Below are positions 8,185 to 19,590 of a stretch of 64,000 nucleotides of DNA, piece by piece. A model generated the notes under the pieces. That model saw only the letters and a program-made list of their open reading frames with translations. It had not been told where the DNA came from and did not search any database. The DNA comes from Chrysoperla carnea (taxonomy: Eukaryota > Arthropoda > Insecta > Neuroptera > Chrysopidae). The translations under genes were made by a program, and so were the position numbers. The stretch is taken from the NCBI RefSeq assembly GCF_905475395.1, contig NC_058341.1, positions 64,549,501 to 64,613,500 of the forward strand. The letters run 5' to 3'. How positions within the stretch are numbered: the first letter of the stretch is position 1; each line of letters opens with the position of its first letter.

Positions 8185-11100
8185 TTGAAATCTCCAATTA
8201 CAATACAATCAACCAAACCCCGTCTCGTCCCCCCCATCGTTGTCTAATGGGACGTCGCAAATTATTATCAATTCGTTCACAACGTACTAGCCTACCTACA
8301 ATACCCGTAACCATAGGACCTTGTACGTACGATTGCCTTCTGGATTCAGGGGCCACTCATAGTTTTTGTGATAAAAAACTGGCAACAACTACAGTAAAGC
8401 TTGGTTTAGGCAAGATCTCCACCACAACGCTCCAAACTATATTAGCGGATGGTACTGTCACTAATGTCCATCAGTTACTGACATGTTCTATCAGAATTGG
8501 CGGATTTACTTGGAAGACAGCGTTTCATATAATACCAAGCCTAACTTTCAGTTTAATCATGGGTGTTGATCTTTTAAAACACATGAAGGCTATTTTAAAT
8601 TTCGAAAAATGCTTAGTGACCTTCATGTTCAACCCAAAAATACCCATCCCCATGTGTCCAGGGACAGTCTGTACAATAAATAACATCGTCACATCACCTA
8701 CGTTGCCGAAAACTCAATCTTCCCGTCTCGAAACGTTATTGAATCGCTTTAGTGACACAATTACCAACAAAATCGGTTGTGCTCGTGATTATTGGTACAC
8801 CATACGTTTAAAGGACAGTATTCCGGTACGGAGCCCACCCTATCCACTTTCACCCCCTAAAGCGCTTGAAATGGAACAGCACATCAACGGCCTCCTGGAG
8901 CAAGGCATTATCGAACCTTGCCGGAGTGAATACTCGGCTCCAGCCTTTTTAATAAAGAAAAAAGATGGTTCAAACAGGCTGTGTATCGATTATAGGCGTC
9001 TGAATGCGAAAGTTATCTTCGACGGCTTTCCCTCCCCTAATATGGAGAATGTTTTTCAGAGCTTGAGTGGCTCACGCTGCTATTCAGTGATCGATTTAAC
9101 TAGCGCTTACTATCAAATAATGCTGTCCCCTGGGTGCCGAAAATACACAGCGTTCTCTACGCCAACAGGCCAATACTTGTTCCGGACTACTCCCTTCGGA
9201 TTAAGTGTCAGCCCAATGGCTCTAAACCGCTTGATCTTCGGGTTATTCGCAGACCTCCGCTATAAATGTGTTATCCCTTACTTCGACGACATTTTAATTT
9301 ACAGCTCGAGCTTTGAAGAGCACCTAAAACACCTGGAGATAGTGTTCACTAGGTTACGAGATACCGGCTTAACGGTACGACCGGACAAAATGCAACTATG
9401 TCTACCTAGCATTCAATTCCTAGGGCATGTAATATCCGCGTCAGGTGTAGCTTTGGATAGGTCGAAGGTAGCGGCTGTGTTGGACCTGCGAATACCTCGC
9501 AACATTAAGCAACTGAGATCCTTCTTGGGGATGACTTCCTTCTTCTCGCGTTTCATCCCCAACTACGCCGAAATAGTTGCCCCGCTGAACGCACTCAGAA
9601 AAAAGGACGTGGTGTACCACTTCGGAGATGACCAAATTAAAGCATTCAACGCGGTCAAACAAGCTCTTACAGAAGCTCCAGTACTTGCCTTCCCAGATTT
9701 TAAAAAACGCTTCATCGTACAAACCGATGCTTCAGGTGTCGCAATTGCTGCTGTATTGCTTCAGGAACTAGACGGAGGCCAAAGAGCCATCCAGTACGCT
9801 AGCAGAAAATTAACCCCTGCGGAGGTTAAATATTCTGCATACGAACTGGAGAGTCTCGCTGTCGTCTGGGCCCTGGAGAAATTCAAGCAGTATTTACTAG
9901 GAACACGGTTTCTACTCAACACTGATAGCGGAGCCCTAAGCTGGGTTATGAACCACCCAAAACAGCTTGGCCGAGTGGGAAGGTGGGTACTAAAACTCTC
10001 ACGTTTTGAGTTTGACGTGGAACACATAAAAGGCCCCACCAATGTTGTAGCTGACGCCCTTTCAAGGCTATTTTCAATTAAAAAATCAAACGACGAGAAA
10101 AGTCCCACAGACAACTTCCATAAAAATTTGACAGACGGACATACAGGTAAAATTTCAGTTTTAGACGAGGTACCACAAACCTTTACCTCTCTGCAACGAC
10201 AGCAAGAGGAAGATCCTGAGCTACGGCTCATCCTCCAGCGCCTACGTGCCGGAGATGATGTGATAGGCTATGAGTTACGGGACTCCCTTCTTCTAAAAAT
10301 TGTAGGGAAAAATAGGTTGCGACGTATCCCTGTACCTAAAACTATGAGACAAATGCTTCTCTACTATCACCACGATGGAATAGCTTCAAACCACCCCGGC
10401 ATTACAAAAAGTTATAGGGCCATTGCCCGTCGCTTCTGGTGGCCACGATTGTTTGAGGAGGTCCGCGGTTATGTTAGGTCTTGTCCGGAATGCCAGCGGT
10501 GTAAACCACACAATAAAGCACCTGGAGCCCCATTAGCTTCTAAAACTCCAGAACACCCGTGGGAGAGGGTCCACATAGATCACGTTGGCCCCTTAGTCAT
10601 GACTAAAAACGGGTTCCGATATGTGCTAACAGTGGCGGATAGCTTCACGAAATGGTTGGAGGCCATTCCCGTAAAACGTGTTACGGCGGCTAACACCGTC
10701 GACAAGCTCAATAAGGTCTGGTTACGCTTCGGTCCACCTCGACACGTCATTACGGACAACCATAAGGCATTTACAGGCGAGAAATTTAGGCTCATGTGCC
10801 TTCGATGGGGTATCAAACACATTCTGTGCGCACCTTATAGACCGTCGAGTAACTCTTTCGTCGAAAGAATCCACAGGGACCTCAAGAGTATTATGTTACG
10901 TCAATACGCAAACACCCACAAAGAATGGGATCAATTCCTTCCATATTTTCAATTTGCACATAATAGTCAATTCCACGAATCGATCCAATGCAGCCCCTCG
11001 ACGGTATTTTTAGGACGAGCAGTTCCAACTCCATTGGACCTCCGGTGGAATTTGCATGAAATAATCCATGATGATCCCCCACCAGATCTCGATAAGGTCC

Positions 11101-11384
11101 GAGAGTCATTGGCGAAGGCACATGACAAAATGAAACGCTTCCATAACGCCAAACGTCCACCAGAACACCCCTTCACAGAGGGCCAAATTGTGCTACAGAG
11201 AGACCACGGTGGTCCCCAATTCGACGAGGCCAGAAAATTTATTCCCCGGTGGACGACACCCAGGAGAATACTCCGTTTTACAACCCCTGTTTCATGCGAC
11301 CTCGAAGACTTAGAAACTAAAATAAGGTACAAAGCCCACGTCGAGGACCTGAAGCCGTTCATCGAAAGAGAAGAAATCAATTAA
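8181..11384 (+). CDS. pol: Pol polyprotein of element A (protease, RT, RNase H, integrase)
   Basis: About 1067 codons if entered by -1 frameshift at 8175-8181; the first ATG is at 8247 (residue numbers below count from it). The aspartic protease site DSGA is at 33-36. The RT has LCIDYRRLN and a YFDD active site at 345-348 (YVDD or YIDD are more usual). RNase H has its first Asp at 494 (QTDASG). Integrase follows, with an HHCC zinc finger (NHPG, CPEC) and the triad Asp778, Asp837, Glu873 (35 residues between the last two). A C-terminal domain ends with AHVEDLKPF. No stop or frameshift is seen. Element A could in principle supply enzymes, but its own gag is broken. Confidence 0.95.
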   Translation, partial: LVEISNYNTINQTPSRPPHRCLMGRRKLLSIRSQRTSLPTIPVTIGPCTYDCLLDSGATHSFCDKKLATTTVKLGLGKISTTTLQTILADGTVTNVHQLLTCSIRIGGFTWKTAFHIIPSLTFSLIMGVDLLKHMKAILNFEKCLVTFMFNPKIPIPMCPGTVCTINNIVTSPTLPKTQSSRLETLLNRFSDTITNKIGCARDYWYTIRLKDSIPVRSPPYPLSPPKALEMEQHINGLLEQGIIEPCRSEYSAPAFLIKKKDGSNRLCIDYRRLNAKVIFDGFPSPNMENVFQSLSGSRCYSVIDLTSAYYQIMLSPGCRKYTAFSTPTGQYLFRTTPFGLSVSPMALNRLIFGLFADLRYKCVIPYFDDILIYSSSFEEHLKHLEIVFTRLRDTGLTVRPDKMQLCLPSIQFLGHVISASGVALDRSKVAAVLDLRIPRNIKQLRSFLGMTSFFSRFIPNYAEIVAPLNALRKKDVVYHFGDDQIKAFNAVKQALTEAPVLAFPDFKKRFIVQTDASGVAIAAVLLQELDGGQRAIQYASRKLTPAEVKYSAYELESLAVVWALEKFKQYLLGTRFLLNTDSGALSWVMNHPKQLGRVGRWVLKLSRFEFDVEHIKGPTNVVADALSRLFSIKKSNDEKSPTDNFHKNLTDGHTGKISVLDEVPQTFTSLQRQQEEDPELRLILQRLRAGDDVIGYELRDSLLLKIVGKNRLRRIPVPKTMRQMLLYYHHDGIASNHPGITKSYRAIARRFWWPRLFEEVRGYVRSCPECQRCKPHNKAPGAPLASKTPEHPWERVHIDHVGPLVMTKNGFRYVLTVADSFTKWLEAIPVKRVTAANTVDKLNKVWLRFGPPRHVITDNHKAFTGEKFRLMCLRWGIKHILCAPYRPSSNSFVERIHRDLKSIMLRQYANTHKEWDQFLPYFQFAHNSQFHESIQCSPSTVFLGRAVPTPLDLRWNLHEIIHDDPPPDLDKVRESLAKAHDKMKRFHNAKRPPEHPFTEGQIVLQRDHGGPQFDEARKFIPRWTTPRRILRFTTPVSCDLEDLETKIRYKAHVEDLKPFIEREEIN

Positions 11385-11425
11385 TAACATTAATAATATT
11401 CCGAAATACAATAGTATTTCTCCCT

Positions 11426-11440
11426 AAAAGTGGGGGAGAC
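11426..11440 (+). other. polypurine tract of element A
   Basis: AAAAGTGGGGGAGAC directly precedes the TG of the 3' LTR. Confidence 0.8.
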
Positions 11441-13075
11441 TGAACCGTTCAATTCGGTTCACAGTATTTTGATTGTAGGTTTGGCTGATAGTAATTAAAA
11501 ATCTTTTAAATTAGAGTAGTAAACGCGATCAAAAACATTATACGGATTGGGACAGAAAAAGATAACAATCATTAAAACACACGAACACGAAAAGAAATAT
11601 GTACAAAAGTAAAAAAATAAAATAAAAAAAAAAATAGAAATAAATAAATAAGTAAAAAAAAAAAAAGAAGCACAAAAAAACCCTATTTAAATCTAAAACA
11701 CACACACAAAATAAAAACAAGAAAAATCACTCAAAAAAAAAAAAAAGTTGAATTAAAATCACGCTAGCGTGTGAACGGACGTCAATACACGCTAACGTGT
11801 GAATAGCCACCATACACAATTATATAAAATTAACAAACAAACAACGTAGTTCGGCGTAGGAACACAGAACGGAGCTAAAAAGCTCAGACAATTTTAAAAG
11901 ATGAGCCTCTTAATAAAATCACCGTTGAATGGTACACATCAAGGATAAAATTTATTAAAATCAATAAGATACACGTTCGTGCCCGCAACGCGAGCACGTT
12001 TTAATATTACATCGTACAATTGATGGATTGGGCATTTTAATCTGGAAATAAAATAATTGGTTTAACTTCAAAGAAGTGGACTTACTTGAACGATCAAATT
12101 AATTATACCTGGACATTTCATCAACGGCTGGTGTTGTTTGTTTGGAGGTGTACGCTCGGTATTCTGTGGTGGTTTTGCCTAGATTTTCAAGGTACGTTGC
12201 TTTACTTTAATTATCTTCCTTCTGTCCCAATTTTGTAGCGATGTAATTGGAGATTTACCTACAAAAAAATCAAAACGTTTAGTATACGTAGTTTAACAAT
12301 ACGCAATTGGACAGTTCCGATTCGATTTTAATTAAATATTTAAATTTGGTGTTGAACGTGATCAATACCGCGTTTTGGAAGTGTAGCTGACCACGAGTGC
12401 AGACAGCCCTTGAAGGGTGTCTTTAGTCTTTCGATTCGGAGTTATACTTCGCCGGTACGTAAGCTTCATCGGATTCTGCTCTGTGTAATATTGAATAAAT
12501 TGAGTCACGGGTCAGAGCCAGAAGATGGATACTTGATTCACTAAACAGAAGAATTTAACGCAAAATCGGAACTGTTCAATTCAGTTCAGTTTCAATATAG
12601 TTTTCGCATATTTTATAAAAAAAAAACAAAAGAAAAAAAACACTGAGTTAATTTAACAAACAAAAACCTTACCTTAAAGAGGTTATTTAACATTGTGCAT
12701 TTGTCTTGAGAATTTTGTTTCAGATTATTTTTAACATTTAATCAATTTAACACTGTTATATTTGTAAACTCTAAAAATAAAAAGAATATTTTATATTTTA
12801 ATTAAATAAATTAATCTAAGTGTAGAACTAAACTTACATGTGTTCTTTTGTTGCTGTCAAATAATTTTGACATTTTATTGATACTCCATAGAGTTGTAGT
12901 CACTTCACAGACTACTACTCCATCCTAGACCGTTCCTTTTTTTCACTTTAAATTTTTTTCAGATTCGATCACACTTACTAAGATCGCGGATAAAAAACGC
13001 TTCCACTTGTCATCGATGCCACAGTTGGCAAGTTTATAGAAGATTTTAATATAAAGTCATCTTAAAAATGCCACA
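11441..13075 (+). repeat. 3' LTR of element A
   Basis: A full-length 1635-bp LTR, TGAACC...GCCACA. Its first 21 bases form a perfect terminal stem (TGAACCG and CGGTTCA around TTCAATT). A related motif (GAACTG TTCAATT CAGTTC) recurs in the LTR at about 12569-12588, and in the 5' LTR at about 907-926. Confidence 0.95.
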
Positions 13076-13230
13076 ATATTTTTGACAAATCGGCCTGTGT
13101 AAGGAATTTTATTTTTGCATTCACTTTTTAAACACGTTGTAAGAGAGCATTATTATTTTACACTGGATACCTAGCTAACACTATCATTTTTCACTTACAC
13201 CACGCGTAAGTAGAATAACCAAAAAACATA

Positions 13231-13901
13231 CAGGGAGAGCCATTTTAATCTATAATAGCTATTACTTCGTTTTGTAGTTAACCAATCAAAAAATAACGGA
13301 AACAAAATTTGCAGAGTTTGATGCAGGACATCATGCTCAAGCATCAAATCCGACCTAATTCTTCTCTTTCTTTCATAGACTATTTAGATCCTAAACGATA
13401 AGAGTTAAAATAGCATTTTAAATTAAAAAGTTGATCCTCATAAAAAAACTAACATTTTGCATCTACATCACTTTTGCGATGTCATTATTGCATTTAATCG
13501 AAAGAAAACATGCTAACTACAGAAAAATGCTTAAAGTTGTCAAGGGCAATAAAAGACATACGCTGTGCCCATGACTTTGACCTACAATTATCGATAAGCT
13601 TTAAGTGTATTCGATTAAATGCAATAATAACATTTATGTATTATTTCCTTCGAAAGCTAAGCTTTCCTTGAAAAAATGTAACAAAAATTATTCGTTTTTT
13701 TTTTATGACGGTCAACTTTCTTATTTAAAGGGTTATTCACTCCCTTACCGTTTAGAATCTAAATTGGCTATTAAAGCTCCCCGAAGAACTAAATACACTC
13801 TGATCTCAGAACATGATGTAATCCATAAAACTCTGCAATTTTTGTTTAAATTATTTTTGATTGGCTTACTACAAAACGAACTATAGATTAAATTGATCCT
13901 G
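13231..13901. mobile_element. inverted-repeat MITE, copy 1 (TA flanks)
   Basis: The two halves (about 13231-13510 and 13610-13901) are imperfect reverse complements, with ends CAGGGAGAGCCATTTTAATC and, on the other strand, CAGGATCAATTTAATC. TA lies on both sides (13229-13230 and 13902-13903), as after mariner-type insertion. Related degenerate copies are at 26385-27345 and 36770-37390. It has no coding capacity; a 93-codon frame at 13605-13886 is internal to one arm. Confidence 0.75.
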
Positions 13902-14091
13902 TACACTTTTAGTATGTATGAAAAATAAAATGTACACTTTAACGTACACGTATTGCACTGACATAATATATCCGTTTTACACAATAGCAATGTTTAACCT
14001 ACATATGTATGTCTTGTATATAATAAAATTTCAAAAAACAAATCCCCGATGACTACAAAATCACGCTGTAGTAAAAAAAATTATTAGAGTT

Positions 14092-14211
14092 ATATATAAA
14101 CTGAAAAGAAAAAAAACAAGTCCAGCAATTTACATAGCGACTTTAATCATTAATGGGAATATTTGAGCCGGTGTAAACTGTTGGACTTTTTTTTCTTCTC
14201 GGTTTATATTT
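14092..14211. repeat. short palindromic repeat
   Basis: 14092-14131 and 14172-14211 are imperfect reverse complements (ACTGAAAAGAAAAAAAACAA against TTTTTTTTCTTCTCGGTTT). A one-sided relative is at 49297-49400. It is probably a small MITE. The flanking 13904-14091 shows no gene. Confidence 0.55.
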
Positions 14212-14318
14212 AACTCAGTCGGATTTTTTTGATTTTTTAAATAATTTTTTTATTTTACTATTTTTAGTTAGGATTTTCAAATACCTATTCAACGATACGC
14301 CACTTACCATATAGTACA

Positions 14319-14873
14319 AGATCCGAATTAAGGTCGACCTTCACCCATCTGTTTACCGAATGAAAGTTATTTTTTATGAAATGTAAAATATTTACAAATA
14401 TCCCTGTTGTGGGTTGCCCTAAAAAATATGGTCCAGATAACTTTTAATAAAAATATCAAAACTTGGAAAGCTCGTAAATTTTATTTTTTGACTGATATTT
14501 TGTGGACAATCATATAGCACCGTATTTGCAATAAAATTATCTTTATTTATATATGTGAGGCAATGAATTAACAGATGAACGTAATTACTATTCACAACTT
14601 GTATAGATGCGAAAATAGTGAACGAAAAGAGGCAGACAGCATAGCTGCTGCATATTCTTTATGGCTTTTACTTTCGAGTAGATCAATATTCGTTAGATAT
14701 GCAAGTCTGAAAAATTTCAAAAAATTTTACTCTTGATATTTTCACTAAAAGTAGTCTTGACCACATTTTTTTAGGCAACCCATTGCAGGGATATTTGTTA
14801 ACATTTTATATTTCATAAAAAATAACTTTCATTCGGTAAACAGATGGGTGAAGGTCGATCCTAATTGGGATCT
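14319..14873. repeat. inverted repeat with ~120-bp arms
   Basis: Arms 14319-14437 and 14754-14873 are about 85-90% complementary by eye (for example CACCCATCTGTTTACCGAAT against ATTCGGTAAACAGATGGGTG) and enclose about 315 bp with no ORF. It is probably a foldback or MITE. Confidence 0.75.
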
Positions 14874-14906
14874 TAGACTAATAGTTTGTGTCGACTTTCA
14901 TTTTCA

Positions 14907-15320
14907 GCCTATGTATGTATTTATGTTTGGTCCTTTGAGACCAAAAGCTTAAACGATTTTAATGATTATTACGTTAAACGATTTGTCTATATTAAAGCTA
15001 TTCAATGTAACCCCACTTGACATAGTTGACCACCAGACGCCATATTGAATTTTCATTAGTGCCATATCTTCAGTGGCACTCACATACCTTCAGAATTAAC
15101 GAATTTGGCCCATGCGTTTTGTCGCTATTCCGCAACATAGGAAGACATATACATTATTGTCACAAAACGACGTCTGGTGGTCGCCATATTGAATTTTTAT
15201 TACTGTTATATCTTCAGTAACGCTTTCGAAGTTAAGACAAATCGTTAGACGTCAGAATGATTAAAATCGGCCGACGCGTTTGGTCTCTAGTGTGCCACAT
15301 AGAAACACACATACATAGAC
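14907..15320. repeat. inverted-repeat element, family H copy 1
   Basis: The ends are reverse complements (about 14907-14990 and 15230-15320), with GTTTGGTC...GAGACCAAA and AACGATTTGTCT motifs. Inside is a direct repeat of about 50 bp (GCCATATTGAATTTT at about 15039 and 15183). A second copy lies at 45572-45815. Confidence 0.7.
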
Positions 15321-18300
15321 TGACAAACGCATTACCAATCCTTTGCGTTGCTAAGTCGGGTAAAAAGGTTAAAACAAGAAATTATTTTTATCTTTTCAGC
15401 AAAAGATATATACGCAAGTTGGTTGCCACTTCGATATTTTGATTATACAGTGCTCCGATTATACTTTCAGGTGTGATGTTGTTGAAGGCGCCTAGAAAGA
15501 CTACCAAAATGTATTCCCTGTGGGAAAATGATTTCTCTATTCTACCCACAAATTAATGCGTAGATGTATCGACAGGCTTTTACTAGCAGTATTGTTAGTC
15601 GGGCATATTCCTTGTACTCATATTGTTCCGTATATGTAAGTTCAAGAGAAAATTTTACTGCGTTTTGAGTAGAAATGACGAGAGGCTTATGGGTCCAAAG
15701 ACCTGAGGGGTACATTATCGGATACGTTCTATTAAGTATAAAGACGACCTTGACCTACTTCATTTTTTAGAACTGCATGTCAAGTTTATGCAGGCTTTAT
15801 AGTTTTTTTTCACAAATCAAAAGTCAAAATGCTTCTATTACAAACAGTTTCATTATTCATATAAAAGTGTGTTTTTAGCGTTTATTCATATTCTACATTA
15901 AAAATCTCTGGATTATTTTTAATATTCATGGTTTGAGAATCTGTGAGCACTCATGAATTTAGTGTTTGTAATTAGACAGATCGACCTGAATATAGTTACC
16001 TTTGAGTAAGTATAATATCTAAGTATTGCTAACCTATGATAAAAGCTCTATACATGTAAAGAAATCCTACAATAAATTTTGGTGCGTACGTGTGTATTTT
16101 ATTTGTATTAATAAAATTTCCAAAACATTTATTTATTTCATTTTGTTAAATTCTATTTGACATTTATTTTCTTGTTCATTTATTTTCATCAGAAAATGTA
16201 GAAGCATTATACAGGAGGAATCGGAAAAAATAGTAAAATTTCTCCACCTGCTTTGCTGGGCTCAAAAGTAAAGACCACTGCGTTATAGCCTTCACCTATC
16301 TTGCTCTCGCTTATTCCCCTTCCATAACATTCGAAATAGGGGTAGGGGTTGCTTCACACAGGTAAAATATATGTACAGATTTCAATTTTTTTTAAATTTT
16401 ATATAGTGTTGAGTGTATCAGAACAGGGTGGCCATTAATTGTATCTTGTTCACAATTTTACAGAAATCTTTCATTAATGGTTCAAAATGATGTTTATAGA
16501 TTTAACTGCAGGTAATCGGCTTAATTTCATTATTATTAATAATTTTTTTGCTTTAGCGGGCTGAACTAGGTAGAAATTGTTCATTTTGTTCAATTGTGTA
16601 TCGCTGAATTATTCTATAATTCCTTTTTTGCCTTCTTAGCGAATTTTATGTTCAAGGTTAAAGATATCTTGCTTTTATATCGATGTTAACAAGTAGATGT
16701 CGATGGTGCGTACAAGTATCGTCGGAAGCTAACGGTCTAAATTGATCTGCTGGTTATAAGATTAACGCACGTGAAATGTCAATAAAATATTTTTATAATA
16801 TTTTTAGTACCATTAGGTTCCACGTATTATTATTTATATGATAATATTCCCTGTATTATTTAATAAATTATTCGGTCATAAGTTTAGTTACACTGACTGT
16901 CCCATAGAAAAATATATTTACTTGTATACAGCTTCAGTGATGTACGTGGCGTACTTACCTATACATATTATGAAAACTACAACTCTTCCAACTTTTTAAA
17001 TCGTTATACTTCAGAAAGAGTAGCTCATAGGAATATCTGATGTACAATTTTTGTCTAATTTTTTGATTAAAACTATCGCTTTGCTGAAAATCACGAAAAA
17101 CCCGTTTGTGTTACCTTGGACCCCGAGTAAATTTTTTTCCAGCTATCGGATCGAAAAGGACTTTTTAGATTTCATTCGATGATGTTTTGAAAAACCTTAC
17201 CAACTTTGGGCTGGGTGCGAATTTTTGGACCTTTCGATGTTTAATTTAACCAGTTAAGAGTGGGAATTATTCCGTAGAAATGGAAGCAACCAAAGATTAT
17301 AATTTATTACATAAATAGATAGGCAACTCTACTGAAGATGAAATGTTGTTCAAGAAGCCCCCGGGAGTAAGCCACTTACAGTGAAATTTTTTTTTTAATG
17401 GCGGGAATTGAATACTATTTGAATTATTTCTATTCAGTTTATCATTTTTTTTAAACTTATTTGTCATCTAATAAAATAACCATTAATAAAATAATGGTTT
17501 ATTGAAATATTTCAAACAAAATAGCATTTATTTTAATATTTACACTATTATTAACAATTATTTAGTAGTTTAATATTAAGCTAAATGCAATGTCTAATCA
17601 TTTTAGTTTGTTAATAGTTAATAATAACACAAATAAGGGTAATAAATAGGATTTACAAGACCTAAACACTAAAATAAATTCAGTACATACCATAAAAAAA
17701 ATCAGAAAATAATATAAACTAAATTACACTAATTAGTTACTGAACAGGGGCACAATGAAAAGCCTAAATACCTAAATAAAGTCACTACAAAATGTTAACA
17801 AACGCAATCAATTGAGAATACACCCAAAGAAACTTCAATTTTAACGACATGCAAACGAATTTGAAAGGCGTATTGTTTGTTTATTTATTTAAAAATATAA
17901 TTGTTTCCCCAACAACCATTGAAATAGGTAAATTATTATCCAAAGAAATAGATGGCCCTACACGATTGTAACGTAGAGCCACCTGGATTAAGGCACTTTC
18001 AGAGAACTAAAATAGTAAAAATTTTGCAGATAGTCGCAAATCTTTTTTAAATTAAAAACTATAATCTGTGAAGGAAACCTGTTCATTGCGTTTTGAAGTA
18101 AAGCTCTTGTTTTATGTGCGACTATAATCGATTTCATATCCGTTAATAATACCGTCTCTAAGACTATTATTTTTCTTTTTAGAATCTATACCTGGAGTTT
18201 GGCCAATTCCTGTCTCACAGATCCTGTATACACGGGAATATTATGTAATATAAGATGATATTATCCGTATGTGTATAATAATAAAATTCATTTGATTTGA

Positions 18301-18607
18301 TTATATTTTAAATCAAGAGTTTTGGATAACGTAACTGTAGTAAGGTGTTTTATTATAGGTAGTTACACATACAAATATATTTAATACATATTATTTGGCA
18401 GGTTATATAAACCCATAAAAACTGAGGATAAGATAAAATATATATAAACACATTATTCATTGCTGTGAATGTCGGATATGATACTAGTTTTGGAAACCCA
18501 CGAAGTCACATTAAACTGCAAAACTAAATAAAAAAAAGGTTTTATAAACTTATTTATTTATATTTATTTTTGCATATAAAATATTTTTAAAAAATCTCTC
18601 TTTAATC
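15321..18607. other. no recognisable gene; unassigned repeat-like DNA
   Basis: No ORF longer than about 60 codons looks real. A segment at about 16240-16345 (GCTTTGCTGG, GTTATAGC, TATTCCCC) resembles 28110-28205, so it is part of a dispersed repeat. 17930-18310 ends in an AATAATAAAATTCATTTGATTTGA tail that looks like a retroposon 3' end. The rest is AT-rich with no recognisable feature. Confidence 0.4.
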
Positions 18608-18615
18608 ATGTAAAC
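18608..18615. other. target-site duplication of hAT element, left copy
   Basis: ATGTAAAC, repeated exactly at 24439-24446. Eight-base duplications are the hAT hallmark. Confidence 0.92.
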
Positions 18616-18940
18616 CAGGGCTTCTTAAACTATGGGTCGCGACCCCATTTGGGGTCGCGTAGCAAAATTCTGGGATCACGAGAGGTAAAAATACAATTTA
18701 ACAGAAAATGTTTTTTAACTTGTAAAATTATTGTTATAAAGATAAAATAACAATTATCGTAGATAAATATATCATAAAATCTTCTAGTTCGGAAAGATTG
18801 TTTGTACCTGCATTTCTATTAAGAGTATTATAATAACTTGAATAACATTTACTATGAATTATGAAATGTTATTGGAATTAATAAAAAGAATAAATTTATT
18901 TTTGTCAATCTCTAAAAGCCGAAATAATCCCGAGAAATAA

Positions 18941-19114
18941 TTATCAACAAAATTTCTAGGTATTAATGCTGAAGAAACAGCTTTAACACATATTAAATCC
19001 CAATATCGTTCAGCGATAAAAAATGTTGAAGAGGTCTTACGTCCAGCAGATTCAAACATTCCACCAAGATTTGATTTGTTATGCAATAAAAAACAGGCAC
19101 ATCCATCTCATTAA
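18941..19114 (+). pseudogene. hAT transposase C-terminal remnant
   Basis: 57 codons after an in-frame TAA. The end, RFDLLCNKKQAHPSH followed by a stop, matches the conserved tail of hAT/ZBED-like transposases, where the last residues are a KKQAxxSH motif. The catalytic domain and the hATC dimerisation domain are missing. It cannot be functional. Confidence 0.75.
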
Positions 19115-19296
19115 ATTTTTAACTTATACTTTAATTTAATACTTACCACGCAACTACTTGAATATATTCGAGAGAATTAAGACGGTCAGAATCAACTTTT
19201 ATTTTTGAAACTATAATAAATACAATTTTATAATTTTTTCTGCAATTTTTAATTTTAGATTTTTGTATGTTTCAAAACGAATTCTTAATTTATATA

Positions 19297-19568
19297 TGTA
19301 AATTATTATCACTTCCATAGTGATATAATTGTTTACTTTTGTTTCAATTGACATACCTGAACTAAAGATTTTTATAATTTATATTGTGTTAGAATCATAA
19401 ACGTTTATTAGTGGACATTCTATTAAATAACGTTGTAATTTAATTTATTCCTTTCAGGTATGTTTTTGTTTGTAAATTTAGTGTAATTCCTTTATATAAT
19501 TTTGTCAATATATTCCTTTCAGGATTAAATACAATCTCGTTATTTATTCAATAAATTAATAACTTACA
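19297..19568 (+). repeat. 5' LTR of element C
   Basis: TGTAAATT...CTTACA, matching 24019-24290 in length and, by eye, in sequence. It contains TATCACTTCCATAGTGATA, a near-perfect hairpin close to its start, two TTATTCCTTTCAGG/TATTCCTTTCAGG copies, and AATAAA near the end. Confidence 0.95.
19458..19522 (+). other. possible 65-nt intron inside LTR C
   Basis: CAG/GTATGT at 19455-19463 fits a splice donor and TTCCTTTCAG/G ending at 19522 fits an acceptor. The two sites lie in a duplicated CCTTTCAGG motif. It is predicted from consensus only. Confidence 0.25.
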
Positions 19569-19582
19569 AATTAAATTACAAT
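19568..19582 (+). other. candidate self-priming site of element C
   Basis: There is no TGG-type tRNA site after the 5' LTR. Instead AAATTAAATTACAA (19568-19581), starting at the last LTR base, is the exact reverse complement of TTGTAATTTAATTT (19433-19446) in the LTR; one G-U pair extends it to 15. This is the arrangement expected for Tf1/sushi-type self-primed reverse transcription. AT-richness weakens the argument somewhat. Confidence 0.5.
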
Positions 19583-19590
19583 CATTTAAG

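Larger units (their letters stand above)
1..13075 (+). mobile_element. Ty3/Gypsy LTR retrotransposon A (5' end outside window, interrupted by element B)
   Basis: Direct repeats at 1-1413 and 11441-13075 keep a constant offset of 11662 bases, so they are the two LTRs; about 222 bases of the 5' LTR lie before the window. Between them lie a leader, a gag frame, and a pol frame with protease, reverse transcriptase, RNase H and integrase in the Ty3/Gypsy order. No env is present: pol stops 56 bases before the 3' LTR. Without the 5286-bp insertion B and its 4-bp duplication, the element would be about 8.0 kb. The two LTRs differ, as far as I can read, mainly in homopolymer length, which suggests a recent insertion. 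The host target duplication cannot be checked because the left flank is missing. Confidence 0.93.

Noticed and set aside
9761-10231. 156-codon minus-strand frame opposite pol of element A
   Set aside because: Shadow of the RNase H/linker coding strand; no recognisable motif or start context. The same holds for minus-strand frames at 9441-9722, 10580-10822, 10891-11160 and 10967-11380.
13605-13886. 93-codon frame in the MITE at 13231
   Set aside because: Lies wholly within one arm of an inverted repeat; the opposite-strand 81-codon frame is equally incidental.
15400-15470. Exon-like block with TTTTTATCTTTTCAG acceptor and CAG/GTGTGA donor
   Set aside because: Two frames are open over only 71 bases, it lies directly after a family H repeat, and no partner exon with matching phase could be linked.
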